Assembly: GCA_036804505.1 (NCBI GenBank)
Contig: DAIRSI010000011.1
Coordinates: 1-64,000 of the forward strand
DNA length: 64,000 nucleotides
Direction: 5' to 3'
Source: Phocaeicola_A sp036804505
GTDB lineage: Bacteria; Bacteroidota; Bacteroidia; Bacteroidales; Bacteroidaceae
Each line of letters opens with the position of its first letter. The stretch's first letter is position 1. The notes below the pieces were generated by a model. That model saw only the letters and a program-made list of their open reading frames with translations, was not told the DNA's origin and ran no database searches. Positions 25,362 through 33,163 of the stretch are shown here, in pieces. A program made the translations under genes and the position numbers.

Positions 25362-25961
25362 ATGAAAACAAAAATTATCAAGACTGAGACAATAGAAAGA
25401 AGGTTCAAAAAGCTTCATACTTTAGCAGAATTTGCACAGGAAAGTTGCAAGGCAATTGTATTTCATGCTGAGCGACTGGCAAATCTTATGCCTACAGAAG
25501 AACAAAAGACAGCCTGTATGGAGATGAAAGTTTCTATCAATGAATGGTGTGACAATCTGAATATACTGAATTCCACCATGAAAGCAACAGAGGAGATGTA
25601 CTACAAGCATCTTTCCGCTGACGGAACTAGTTGTAAGGTAATTGAAGCTATTCCTGTATGTCCCAAGGGATATATGCCAAACACATTTCAAATGACTGAG
25701 GTATTCTATCGTGTTGGCTATTATGTGATAGAAGGGGATCCATTAAAGATAGGGAAAAGAGAATATTTGGTTGCTGATATCATGAATGATATTCAGGAAT
25801 TGGATACCAATGTGATTTTTTGCCTTAAAGCTCTCATCAACGCTACTTACCAAGGCATTTGGGAATCCACAGGTTTACTCATAAACCGATTGTATGATTT
25901 TGAGCCTAATGCCCATATATACAAGCTTCTTAAAAGCTATAACGTGGAAATGGAAGAATGA
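25362..25961 (+). CDS. Uncharacterised helical protein of the accessory region
   Basis: 199 residues, family not recognised. It has a good ribosome site (AGGAGA) 9 bases before ATG 25362. The first ~75 residues are predicted helical with Cys and charged residues (FAQESCKAIVFHAERLANLM, ACMEMKVSINEWCDNLNIL). The rest mixes short strands and helices (GYYVIEGDPLKIGKREYLVA). No signal peptide or membrane segment, so cytoplasmic. It follows the terminator of the restriction operon and has no clear partner. It may be cargo of the island. Confidence 0.6.
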   Translation: MKTKIIKTETIERRFKKLHTLAEFAQESCKAIVFHAERLANLMPTEEQKTACMEMKVSINEWCDNLNILNSTMKATEEMYYKHLSADGTSCKVIEAIPVCPKGYMPNTFQMTEVFYRVGYYVIEGDPLKIGKREYLVADIMNDIQELDTNVIFCLKALINATYQGIWESTGLLINRLYDFEPNAHIYKLLKSYNVEMEE

Positions 25962-26019
25962 AACGTAATTGTAAGTACATTTTTGCTCAATAATGCAGAA
26001 AGGCTGCACTGTCACTCTT

Positions 26020-26027
26020 TATGTTTG
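26020..26027 (+). promoter_or_regulatory. -7 element before the barrel/CsgG operon
   Basis: TATGTTTG, 39 bases before ATG 26066. No matching -33 element is obvious. Confidence 0.45.
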
Positions 26028-26065
26028 CATCATAAATTAGAAGTAACACTTAAACTTTAATATAT

Positions 26066-26647
26066 ATGAAAAAATTATTTTTGTTAGTTATGCTGATTTG
26101 TTTGGCTTGTATGGTATCAAATGCCCAAAACGCTTCTGGAAATTGTTATCGTGGTTTTATTGATATTGGCTATGATGTCGGCAACGGAGACTATGACTTT
26201 GGTCGTTTTGTGATTAACACCACTCACGGCTATCAGTTCAACCCTTATATCTTCTTGGGTGCAGGTGCAGGCTTCCATTTTATGTCGACGTATGAGACAA
26301 AGGGAAGTTCTGATATTCCTTTGGATATCAGAGAGAGTAAAGTGGATATTCCTATTTATGCGAATGCCCGTATGAACTTCACAAAGGGAAAAATTGCCCC
26401 TTTTATTGATGGCAAGGCTGGTACCTTCGTAACCAATAACGGAGGTATGTTCTGGAATCTTTCAGTCGGTTGCCGTATTGCGACTAATGCGAAACAAGCT
26501 GTAAACATTTCGATTGGTTATGCTGTTGAAAAGCTAGAATTTGAGACATTCGATCGGTTCCTTAACTATTCAAGTATGGATTATACACGTGAACCTAGAG
26601 TGCAAAATGCAGAATGCGTTACCTTGAGAGTAGGATATGAATTTTAA
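26066..26647 (+). CDS. Outer-membrane beta-barrel protein
   Basis: 193 residues. Signal peptide MKKLFLLVMLICLACMVSNA (cut near 20), then alternating strands typical of a small OmpA/PorT-type barrel. These include FGRFVINTTHGYQFNPYIFL, GAGAGFHFMS and KVDIPIYANARMNF, and it ends in an aromatic residue (LRVGYEF). It precedes the CsgG gene by 17 bases and is probably its first operon partner. The ligand or cargo is unknown. Confidence 0.78.
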   Translation: MKKLFLLVMLICLACMVSNAQNASGNCYRGFIDIGYDVGNGDYDFGRFVINTTHGYQFNPYIFLGAGAGFHFMSTYETKGSSDIPLDIRESKVDIPIYANARMNFTKGKIAPFIDGKAGTFVTNNGGMFWNLSVGCRIATNAKQAVNISIGYAVEKLEFETFDRFLNYSSMDYTREPRVQNAECVTLRVGYEF

Positions 26648-26664
26648 TTTAAATACATATAGAT

Positions 26665-27594
26665 ATGAAGAAGTTAATCATTTTTGCTATGGTTTTGGTA
26701 ATTACGTTGCCTTCCTTGGCGCAGCGAAAAACTGAGATTGTAGAAACCCCAACCACGAAACTTCAGAATGAAGGCATGGTTCTAAAGAGAAAAGTAGCTA
26801 TTGGACGTTTTTCTAATGAAACTCAGTATGCAAAAGGCATCTTTTATGACAAGGAAAATGATCCTATGGGTAAACAGGCATTGGATATCTTGTCGGCAAA
26901 GCTTGCTGCATCCGGAAAATTTCTATTGCTTGAACGAAGCGACCTCGCATCGTTATTGGAAGAGTGCCAGAAAGGTGAAAAAGGATCGGCCGCGATAGGT
27001 GCCGATTATATGATTATCGGTTCAATTACTGAATTTGGCAGAAAGAATACGGGCAAGAATGGTGTCTTTTCATCGCAAAAGACTCAAACTGTAGAAGCTG
27101 CAGTGGCTGTAAGACTAGTAGATGTTTCCACTGGCTTGATCATTTATTCGGATGAAGCAAAAGGTTCAGCAGAACTTACAACCAAAACAACAATGGGTGT
27201 TGGTGGACAAGCTAGTTTTGATGCAACATTGAGTGATAAAGCTATCTCAGGAGCTATCGACCAGTTGGTGGAGAATATTATCAATAAATGTACCAACAGT
27301 CCATGGAAAACGTTCTTCCTTTCCTACGATGCGGGTTCTGTATTGATTGCCGGAGGTAAGAGCCAAGGTATCAAAGAAGGTATGACATTTTCAGTAATGA
27401 CAAAAGGAAAGAAAGTCAAGAACCCTCAGACTGGTATCATGATAACTTTGCCAGGAAAGATTGTTGGACAGGCAAAGGTGCTTTCTACAGGTGGTGATAC
27501 ACCCGAAACAGAATATTCTTTTGTTGAAGTTAAGTCTTCAGAGAGTATTGATTCCTCAAACATGGAGAATTACATAATAGAACAAGTCAAATGA
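26665..27594 (+). CDS. CsgG/HfaB-family secretion-pore protein
   Basis: 309 residues. CsgG forms a nonameric outer-membrane pore for curli subunits; relatives such as HfaB anchor holdfast. The family core is clear: VAIGRFSNETQYAKG, ILSAKLAASGKFLLLERSDL, IGADYMIIGSITEFGR and AVRLVDVSTGLIIYSDEAKG. The signal peptide ends LPSLAQRK with no lipobox Cys, so unlike E. coli CsgG it is not an obvious lipoprotein. Its C-terminal ~90 residues are an extra domain with GKSQGIKEGMTF. The next gene overlaps by 4 bases. No curlin-repeat gene is in the window. Confidence 0.85.
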   Translation: MKKLIIFAMVLVITLPSLAQRKTEIVETPTTKLQNEGMVLKRKVAIGRFSNETQYAKGIFYDKENDPMGKQALDILSAKLAASGKFLLLERSDLASLLEECQKGEKGSAAIGADYMIIGSITEFGRKNTGKNGVFSSQKTQTVEAAVAVRLVDVSTGLIIYSDEAKGSAELTTKTTMGVGGQASFDATLSDKAISGAIDQLVENIINKCTNSPWKTFFLSYDAGSVLIAGGKSQGIKEGMTFSVMTKGKKVKNPQTGIMITLPGKIVGQAKVLSTGGDTPETEYSFVEVKSSESIDSSNMENYIIEQVK

Positions 27595-27926
27595 AAAAGT
27601 TACTGTATTTATTGGCCCTGCCATTGATATTATTCAGTTGCAAGGCAAATTTTCCGGTCGCTCAGCAGTCAGGAAAAGAAGATATGGCATATCTGCTGTT
27701 TGTTAGCTCAAAGCAATATGCAGGAAAAGACGTTCAAGTCACTATCGATAATGGACAACCATTTACTGCCAAGGTTGTAAAGGGGAAAAAATCCAATCGT
27801 CGAGGTACCCAATATGGTATAGGAACCGGAACTCGCACCTTAAAGGTCAGCTGCGATGGCAAGACTCTCTACGAGAAAAAGGTCTTTGTATCTACACAAG
27901 AAGTTAAACAGATAATACTACCCTAA
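27591..27926 (+). CDS. Small lipoprotein of the CsgG operon
   Basis: 111 residues; start ATG overlaps the csgG-like stop (ATGA). Lipobox LILFSC with Cys17. The mature part is beta-rich (DVQVTIDNGQPFTAKVVKGK, TLKVSCDGKTLYEKKVFV), like a small PEGA-type or Ig-like domain. It is probably an outer-membrane-anchored accessory factor. Its stop shares one base with the next start. Confidence 0.7.
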   Translation: MKKLLYLLALPLILFSCKANFPVAQQSGKEDMAYLLFVSSKQYAGKDVQVTIDNGQPFTAKVVKGKKSNRRGTQYGIGTGTRTLKVSCDGKTLYEKKVFVSTQEVKQIILP

Positions 27927-28270
27927 TGAAAAAGATATTTTTTATTCTTGTTGCAGTCTTGACATTGTCATCCTGCACAACAACCCAGTCTTTGTATTCA
28001 TGGTATAATTATGAAGACGCAACATACCAATACAACAAGAAGTCAACAGAAGAACTTCAAGTGAAAATGTTGGAACAGTATAAGAAATTGACAGATAAGC
28101 AGAAAGGTACTCGTGGTGTTGTTCCTCCGGGAATGTTTGCAGAGTATGGTTATCAGTTGTACAAAACTGGCAAAAAAGATGAAGGGCTAAGTTTCTTGAA
28201 AAAGGAAATAGCACTTTATCCGGAATCAGAGAAATACATTTCACGTATCATAAAACAATTGGAAAAATGA
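27926..28270 (+). CDS. DUF4810 lipoprotein
   Basis: 114 residues with signal peptide and lipobox LTLSSC (Cys17). The mature protein has the DUF4810 pattern YSWYNYEDATYQYNK, GVVPPGMFAEYGYQLYKTGK and GLSFLKKEIALYPES, a short TPR-like helical repeat. DUF4810 genes are regularly found between CsgG-like and DUF799 genes, as here. It overlaps the DUF799 gene by 4 bases. Confidence 0.85.
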   Translation: MKKIFFILVAVLTLSSCTTTQSLYSWYNYEDATYQYNKKSTEELQVKMLEQYKKLTDKQKGTRGVVPPGMFAEYGYQLYKTGKKDEGLSFLKKEIALYPESEKYISRIIKQLEK

Positions 28271-28941
28271 AAAAAATCATATTATTCGCTTTGACCGTAG
28301 TAGCATTGGTATCATCCTGTACTACACCCATGACAATGGGCAAGCAATATCCTGCCATGTACGAAGAGAAACCGTTGACAATTGCAATCATGCCGCCAAT
28401 CAACCAAACGACGCATACAGAAGCAAAGGACTACTTCTATACAACCATGTATTTACCTCTCTGTGAAAAGGGATATTACGTTTATTCTCCATATCTGACC
28501 ATGGAAATGTTTCAGCAAGAGAGTGCTTACGACGCTGAACAGTTCATTGAAGGTGACTTAGGAATATTCCAGAAGATTCTGGGCGCAGATGCAGCCATGT
28601 TTACTATCATCAAGGATTGGAGACGTAACAATATTGGTGGTCTTTTGACCGTAGATGTTGAATATGTATTGCGCTCTACCAAGACAGGACAGACTTTGTA
28701 TTCAAGAGAAGGAAAAATAACTGTTGATACAAGCATCAATGGTGGTAGCAGTGGTTTGGGCGCTCTTGTAAGCATGATAGCAACAGCCGTAAATACTGCT
28801 GCTACTGACAAGGTTATTGCTGGCAGAAAATGTAACGCATTCGTCCTTTCTGATCTACCGGCAGGTAAATATTCATCTTGGTACGGGAAAGATGCTTCCA
28901 ACGCTGCTGGAAAGAAGATGATTAAAGCAACAGTGAAATAA
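28267..28941 (+). CDS. DUF799 (GNA1162-type) lipoprotein
   Basis: 224 residues. Lipobox VALVSSC (Cys18). DUF799 features: PLTIAIMPPINQTTHTEAKD, YFYTTMYLPLCEKGYYVYSP and LGADAAMFTIIKDWRR. The fold resembles the TolB N-domain/CsgG core. Last gene of the CsgG-DUF4810-DUF799 trio, which in other bacteria is a conserved outer-membrane lipoprotein set of unclear function. A terminator hairpin follows 80 bases later. Confidence 0.87.
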   Translation: MKKIILFALTVVALVSSCTTPMTMGKQYPAMYEEKPLTIAIMPPINQTTHTEAKDYFYTTMYLPLCEKGYYVYSPYLTMEMFQQESAYDAEQFIEGDLGIFQKILGADAAMFTIIKDWRRNNIGGLLTVDVEYVLRSTKTGQTLYSREGKITVDTSINGGSSGLGALVSMIATAVNTAATDKVIAGRKCNAFVLSDLPAGKYSSWYGKDASNAAGKKMIKATVK

Positions 28942-29022
28942 TAAATATATGATAAGCGAAGATCTACACGTATTGATGGGTCTGCAAATCTAACGTTAAC
29001 AAGCGAAAAGCAATATTATATG

Positions 29023-29065
29023 AGAGAGGGACATTGGAAACAATCCGGATGTCCCTTTCTTTTTG
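29023..29065 (+). terminator. Terminator of the CsgG operon
   Basis: AGAGAGGGACAT / ATGTCCCTTTCT (one G-T pair), 14-base loop, then TTTTT. Confidence 0.75.
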
Positions 29066-29155
29066 AATTTCAAATCAGAAAATATACAGGATTGTGGTAA
29101 TATGATGCTAAACAGCATATGAAAAACCATAATTATAGTAGTCTTTGGTATGATA

Positions 29156-29174
29156 ATTAGTGTATTGCACTAAT
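29156..29174. promoter_or_regulatory. Operator-like inverted repeat
   Basis: ATTAGTG-TATTG-CACTAAT, 7-bp arms, 45 bases before the start of the broken helix-turn-helix gene. Self-regulation by that protein is a guess. Confidence 0.35.
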
Positions 29175-29218
29175 ATAAGAGAATTTCGCTCTTCTTGTAG
29201 TAAAACAAACGTGAAAAT

Positions 29219-29417
29219 ATGAATCCAGCGAATTGCTTGAAAATTGTACTTACAAAAAAGGAAAACCAATAAATGGTTGGCAGAAAACATAAGAAAAGGC
29301 TAAACGACTATTTCCAAATGGTGTATAAACAAGTCTCAACCAAACATTGAGGTTCTGTATGTAATAACAGAATCCCTCAATGCAGATGATAGAGAACTAC
29401 TTGCATCAAATAAATAA
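29219..29417 (+). pseudogene. Broken XRE-type helix-turn-helix regulator
   Basis: From 29228 to TAA 29415-29417 one frame reads KTNKWLAENIRKG, stop, TTISKWCINKSQPNIEVLYV, ITESLNADDRELLASNK. This is the standard small Bacteroidales XRE protein (usually MNRIK...WLAEKLGKxxTTVSKWCTNxxQP...VDVRELL). Two stops interrupt it: TGA at 29238-29240 and TAA at 29301-29303, the latter where Gln is usual. The start ATG 29219 and AAT are followed by about four extra bases (CCAG) that shift the frame; without them it would start MNRI. Clear relic, not functional. Confidence 0.75.
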
Positions 29418-29486
29418 ATTCGATTTAGCCAGATAAGGCAACTTACGACTCCAATGTCTAACAAATAATAATCGAGAATATGGATA

Positions 29487-29765
29487 ATGTTTATGATGAC
29501 AATAGAATACCGTCCTAATCAAATATCGTGTGAGATTCCTGCTATTGTTTTGAATGTAGATGGGGTTGATTATATAATTCAAACAGACTCTTTAAATGAT
29601 TGCCTAGTCGATCCGAATTGTAAGAAGGAATTTCTAGCAATAGAATGTGAAGAATAGAGAGATGGTTTCTTTTTGAAATCTGCATATTCTCATGTTGAGT
29701 TGTTTTATATGTATCAACCAACTAAAGAATTGACACCTTTGGCAGTAAAAAAATACCATATTTAG
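29487..29765 (+). pseudogene. Small unknown gene interrupted by one TAG
   Basis: A frame from ATG 29487 (or 29493) runs to TAG 29655-29657, then stays open in the same frame to TAG 29763-29765. The first part reads MTIEYRPNQISCEIPAIVLN...LAIECEE; the second RDGFFLKSAYSHVELFYMYQ. Joined, they give a ~91-residue protein that looks composition-wise like one gene with a Trp-to-amber change. I do not recognise the family. Two unrelated short frames are the alternative. Confidence 0.45.
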
Positions 29766-29850
29766 TAATATAATTGTCCGTTACGCAAAAAGACTGCGTA
29801 CCGACATAGTTATTTTACACCCGCAAATGGTTAAAACGGCAGAAACCTTA

Positions 29851-29879
29851 TTGGAATCTTCGAGAAACAGTTACCTTTG
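29851..29879 (+). promoter_or_regulatory. Promoter candidate in the relic zone
   Basis: TTGG (29851-29854), 17 bases, TACCTTTG (29872-29879). Good -7; the -33 is one base off TTTG. It reads toward the truncated WYL gene. Confidence 0.5.
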
Positions 29880-30189
29880 CACCCGAATTACAACGTATTA
29901 AACAGATAACAATGCTGAAACAAAGAATGAACATACAGACAACAAGGCAGTTCCATAGCTTTAGCAGCTTTTATACAAGCACGCTTGAGGGATGTTTCCA
30001 TTGCTATCGATACTGTAGTTGTTAAACAACAGACAAGATTAATCCAAGATAAAGGAGATAGTTGGGAAGTCCTCAAAAGCTTTCCAACTTTTTTTGTGCC
30101 CAATCGGCCGGCCGTCTCTTTTATCACTGGCAGACTGTGGTACATATAAAAAACAAGAATTATGAACCAATCAGATTTTACACACAGTA
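29880..30189 (+). other. 310 bases before the truncated WYL gene, possibly an eroded coding frame
   Basis: No intact gene. From about 29960 to TAA 30148-30150 a plus-strand frame reads SIALAAFIQARLRDVSIAID, TVVVKQQTRLIQDKGDSWEV, LKSFPTFFVPNRPAVSF without a start. In the frame just upstream NEHTDNKAVP would join it after a one-base shift. It may be the end of a decayed gene, but the opposite strand is also open here and I cannot choose. Confidence 0.25.
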
Positions 30190-30606
30190 ATGCCAGTAAA
30201 CAAGAATGCGTTGATACGCTACAAAACTATAGACCGATGCCTGCGGAACAGGTACAGACGATGGACTCTGGATGATTTGGTCGAAGCCTGCTCGGATGCC
30301 CTTTACGATATGGAAGGGATAACGAAAGGTGTGTCCATACGAACCGTACAAGCCGATATTCAGATAATGAGATCAGACAAGTTGGGTTACAATGCTCCGA
30401 TAGATGTCTATGATAACAAATACTACCGCTATGAAGATCCCGATTATTCAATCTCGGAATCTCCATTGACGATGGAAGATTACGAACTGATGACGAAAGC
30501 CGTAGCCATGATTCAGCAATGCCAGGAGGGAAACCAATTGGAAGATCTAAAAGATGTGCTGACCAAAGTAAAAGAGAAGTTGAATCTTCTGCTAAGATGC
30601 GGATAA
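30190..30606 (+). pseudogene. Truncated WYL-type regulator (N-terminal part only)
   Basis: 138 codons from ATG 30190. MPVNKNALIRYKTIDRCLRN, GVSIRTVQADIQIM and YNAPIDVYDNKYYRYEDPDY closely follow the N-terminus of the WYL protein at 24221 and of full-length relatives (~300-350 residues). The WYL domain itself is missing: the frame ends at LNLLLRCG about 70 bases before the tRNA-Thr gene. It retains the DNA-binding part, so a truncated but folded product is conceivable; I favour a pseudogene. Confidence 0.7.
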
Positions 30607-30678
30607 TAACAAAAGAAGTTTTCGATGATGGCGTTAAATCCATGTTGAAGACTTCTTCTGCTACATCCCGCTATGTTG

Positions 30679-30751
30679 AGCTTCAAGTAGGACTCGAACC
30701 TACGGCCTGCTCATTACAAGTGAGCTGCTCTGCCAACTGAGCTATTGAAGC
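30679..30751 (-). tRNA. tRNA-Thr(TGT)
   Basis: 73 nt cloverleaf on the minus strand. Acceptor GCTTCAA/TTGAAGC, anticodon loop CTTGTAA with TGT, T-arm GGTTCGAGTCC. No encoded CCA. Last gene of the four-tRNA array and the boundary of the accessory region. Confidence 0.93.
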
Positions 30752-30758
30752 GAAAAAG

Positions 30759-30832
30759 GGAGTAAGACGGGATTCGAACCCGTGACCACTGGTGCCACAA
30801 ACCAGTGCTCTACCAACTGAGCTACTTACTCC
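30759..30832 (-). tRNA. tRNA-His(GTG)
   Basis: 74 nt. Anticodon stem CTGGT/ACCAG with loop TTGTGGC (GTG). The extra 5' G pairs with C73, the identity feature of tRNA-His. T-arm GGGTTCGAATCCC. Confidence 0.95.
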
Positions 30833-30838
30833 ATATAG

Positions 30839-30920
30839 TTGGGGCGACAGGACTCGAACTTGTGAAGTCGAATGACGGCTGATTTACAGTCAGCTCTCGT
30901 TGCCGTTGGAGAACACCCCA
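30839..30920 (-). tRNA. tRNA-Tyr(GTA)
   Basis: About 82 nt with a long variable arm (GTC-ATTC-GAC), anticodon stem GCTGA/TCAGC and loop CTGTAAA (GTA). The best fold starts TGGGGTG (U1-A72). The T-stem ACAAG/CCTGT has an A-C mismatch (positions 52-62), unusual for a tRNA. Ends are uncertain by one base. Confidence 0.85.
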
Positions 30921-30927
30921 ATAAAAG

Positions 30928-31012
30928 CGGAAGTAGAAGGATTCGAACCTCCGGATCCTATTGGATCAACACGTTAGCAGTGTGCCGGTTTCAACCACTC
31001 ACCCATACTTCC
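30928..31012 (-). tRNA. tRNA-Ser(GCT)
   Basis: 85 nt, acceptor GGAAGTA/TACTTCC with G73, anticodon loop CTGCTAA (GCT), long variable arm GATCC...GGATC, T-arm GGAGGTTCGAATCCTTC. First gene of the array after the promoter. Confidence 0.95.
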
Positions 31013-31429
31013 ATTTTCGCCTTGTCTGCTGCACTTGGCAAGTCTCAAGTAAACCTGGCTCTGCTCTCGTTTACAAGACAATTCCTTTGTTTGATGATGC
31101 AAAGGTAGAGGGCCGTTCTGCAGCCTTTTTGCGTAGTCCAAATTATTTTTGATTTTTTCAAAAAAAAGTATGATTTTCTTCTTTCTTCAGCAAAAATATC
31201 CCGGAACAGTGGTTTACTTCGGCTCTTGTATAATATATGCAAGAGGTTATAAACTTTATAGATAGATTCCCCTACATGACCAATAAGGGGCTGTTCAACC
31301 GTTATTGGCAGACCTTGAGATATTCTGCTTAGAATTTGTACTAAGATAGCATAAAATATTTTTGTCTTGATCCAATTCTTGAGCAAATAGAATGTATCTT
31401 TGTATCGTTAAGTTCAAATACAGTTCAAT
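31013..31429. other. Divergent region between the tRNA array and the next gene
   Basis: 417 bases without a credible gene. Minus side: TACCTTTG (plus 31100-31107), about 90 bases before tRNA-Ser, is the likely -7 element of the tRNA operon. GTAAAC/GTTTAC (31049-31054, 31069-31074) forms a small leader hairpin. Plus side: TATCTTTG at 31395-31402, 28 bases before the next ATG, is a good -7 element. The middle is A/T-rich with nothing I recognise. Confidence 0.5.
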
Positions 31430-31804
31430 ATGGGTAGAGACAAATATTCACAGCAAGAGATCAAAGAGATAGGTAAGTTGCTCCGATTGAAGAATGCAGG
31501 GAACCGTTTTCAACAGAAAACCATACGGCATGAGTTACGGACGGCTTATGAGTTCAATATCTCTGATTTCAATGAACCGGGCAAGGCTTTTGGTGATGAA
31601 GAACTGCAGGATGCCATTCGGCGTGGTGCCATCCAAATATTGGACGATGCCACCATTGCGGATATGAAGGCAAAACGCGCTCGTGACAAAGCTCGCGATG
31701 AAGCACAGAAAGAGCAGGAAGCTATAGCCAGTGGTAGTCAAACCGATTGGAAGGAAGCAATGAAAGAATGGGAAAAACTTGAGAATGGCCACCAGAATAA
31801 ATAG
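31430..31804 (+). CDS. Conserved hypothetical charged protein
   Basis: 124 residues, cytoplasmic, rich in charged residues. MGRDKYSQQEIKEIGKLLRL, then RFQQKTIRHELRTAYEFNIS suggests a small helical nucleic-acid-binding module. The C-terminal half (DDATIADMKAKRARDKARDE) is a likely coiled coil. It resembles short hypothetical proteins found in Bacteroides next to tRNA or wecB; I know no function. The -7 element TATCTTTG supports the start. Confidence 0.65.
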   Translation: MGRDKYSQQEIKEIGKLLRLKNAGNRFQQKTIRHELRTAYEFNISDFNEPGKAFGDEELQDAIRRGAIQILDDATIADMKAKRARDKARDEAQKEQEAIASGSQTDWKEAMKEWEKLENGHQNK

Positions 31805-31940
31805 AATCTGCGTGGGAACATGAACCTCCGACTCTAATCCTTCTCTGTTGCGGCTAGCAGGCTGTTCTTATCTTTTTGGCCTAAAAAATGCCGCAAGTCA
31901 AATTATTTGTTTAAGTTTGCATAAACAAATAAGCAAAGAA

Positions 31941-33035
31941 ATGGTAAAAGTTTGTATAGTGACAGGTGCCCGACCCAATTTCATGAAGGTGGCACCTATT
32001 ATCAGAGCCATCAAAAAGGCTTCGGAAGAAGGAAAAGAAATTTCTTATAGACTGATATACACGGGAAAGAAGAGCGACCCCACTCTGGAGCCGTCCTTGT
32101 TTTCCGATTTGCAGATAGATGCCCCCGATGAGTATCTGGGAGTGGATAGTGCCAATCTGAATGAGTTGGCAGGTATGACCATGTTTGCCTTCGAAAAGGA
32201 ACTGGAGGTTCATCCGGTGGATGTGGTCATCGTTGTGGATGATCTCACTTCGACCATGGCGGCGGCTATCGTAACCAAAAAGAAAGGCATCACCCTTGCT
32301 CATCTCGTAGCGGGAACACGCTCTTTCGATATCAACATGCCGAAGGAGATAAACCGTCTGGTCATCAATGGACTTTCAGATCTTCTTTTCACCGCCGGAG
32401 TAAGCTCCAACAGAAATGTGAGCCGCGTGGATTCCGAGAATCTGCAAGTATATATGGTGGGAAATATTCTGATGGACACGCTGAGGTTCAACAATTCACG
32501 CTTCACGAAGCCTTCGGTCTTTACGGAGCTGAATCTCACGGATGGTGGCTATCTTGTCTTTACTATTAATCGCCGTGTCCTTTTGGCCGATAAAGCCAAT
32601 CTGAAGAAAATGCTGGAGGCAGCAGTAAAAGAATCTGCCGGAGTTCCAATCATCGCTCCCGTGCACGATTATGCCCATAAAGAAATAAAGGAACTGGTGC
32701 CCGATGCCGGTAACCTGCATCTTATAGATCCTTTATCCTATCTGGAATTCGGTTATCTCACGTCGAGAGCCAAAGGTATCATTACCGATTCCGGCAATGT
32801 GGCAGAAGAAGCTACCTTCAACAGAATTCCCTGCATCACTCTGAATAGCTATACCGAACATATAGAAACTGTGAACATCGGCTCCAATGTCCTGGTGGGA
32901 GAGGATGCCGCTCAATTGGGTGAAGCTGTGAAACAACTGGTGTCCGGTGCCTGGAAACCTTGTGCGGTTCCAGAAAGATGGGACGGAAGAACTGCCGAGC
33001 GTATTACTCAGATCCTTTTGGAGAACAAGTATTGA
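31941..33035 (+). CDS. wecB: UDP-N-acetylglucosamine 2-epimerase (non-hydrolysing)
   Basis: Interconverts UDP-GlcNAc and UDP-ManNAc for surface polysaccharide synthesis. 364 residues from ATG 31941, which starts the family's VKVCIVTGARPNFMKVAPI. The open frame extends 31 codons upstream without family similarity. GT-B-type fold; further motifs include YMVGNILMDTL, HPVDVVIVVDD and the C-terminal FGYLTSRAKGIITDSGNVAEEA, the UDP-binding region. No polysaccharide cluster is adjacent. Confidence 0.93.
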   Translation: MVKVCIVTGARPNFMKVAPIIRAIKKASEEGKEISYRLIYTGKKSDPTLEPSLFSDLQIDAPDEYLGVDSANLNELAGMTMFAFEKELEVHPVDVVIVVDDLTSTMAAAIVTKKKGITLAHLVAGTRSFDINMPKEINRLVINGLSDLLFTAGVSSNRNVSRVDSENLQVYMVGNILMDTLRFNNSRFTKPSVFTELNLTDGGYLVFTINRRVLLADKANLKKMLEAAVKESAGVPIIAPVHDYAHKEIKELVPDAGNLHLIDPLSYLEFGYLTSRAKGIITDSGNVAEEATFNRIPCITLNSYTEHIETVNIGSNVLVGEDAAQLGEAVKQLVSGAWKPCAVPERWDGRTAERITQILLENKY

Positions 33036-33120
33036 TAAGAGAAAGGATACGTAAATTCGTAATATAAATGTAATATGTCTTGATATAAGTCAAAAATACG
33101 TGCATTATGCATCATGTTAA

Positions 33121-33142
33121 ATCATTTTAACGTTAAAATGAT
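33121..33142. promoter_or_regulatory. Perfect 22-bp palindrome
   Basis: ATCATTTTAAC/GTTAAAATGAT without mismatch or spacer, 22 bases before the -7 element TATCTTTG at 33164-33171. Position and symmetry suggest a dimeric regulator's operator for the small secreted-protein gene at 33247. Confidence 0.6.
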
Positions 33143-33163
33143 ATTTTGTTATCGAACGCAGAT

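Noticed and set aside
26665..28941. Curli operon
   Set aside because: CsgG-like pore is present, but no CsgA/B repeats, CsgE or CsgF; the DUF4810/DUF799 partners indicate another system.
29888..30145. 85-codon minus-strand frame in the relic zone
   Set aside because: No start context, and the plus strand gives an equally open frame; no evidence for either.
13550..31100. CRISPR array
   Set aside because: The only tandem repeat is the 7-bp array at 20393; no repeat-spacer pattern or cas gene.
31805..31870. tRNA-like sequence after the 31430 gene
   Set aside because: A GAACCTCCGACTC-type word resembles a tRNA T-arm, but the T-loop and acceptor stem cannot be formed.
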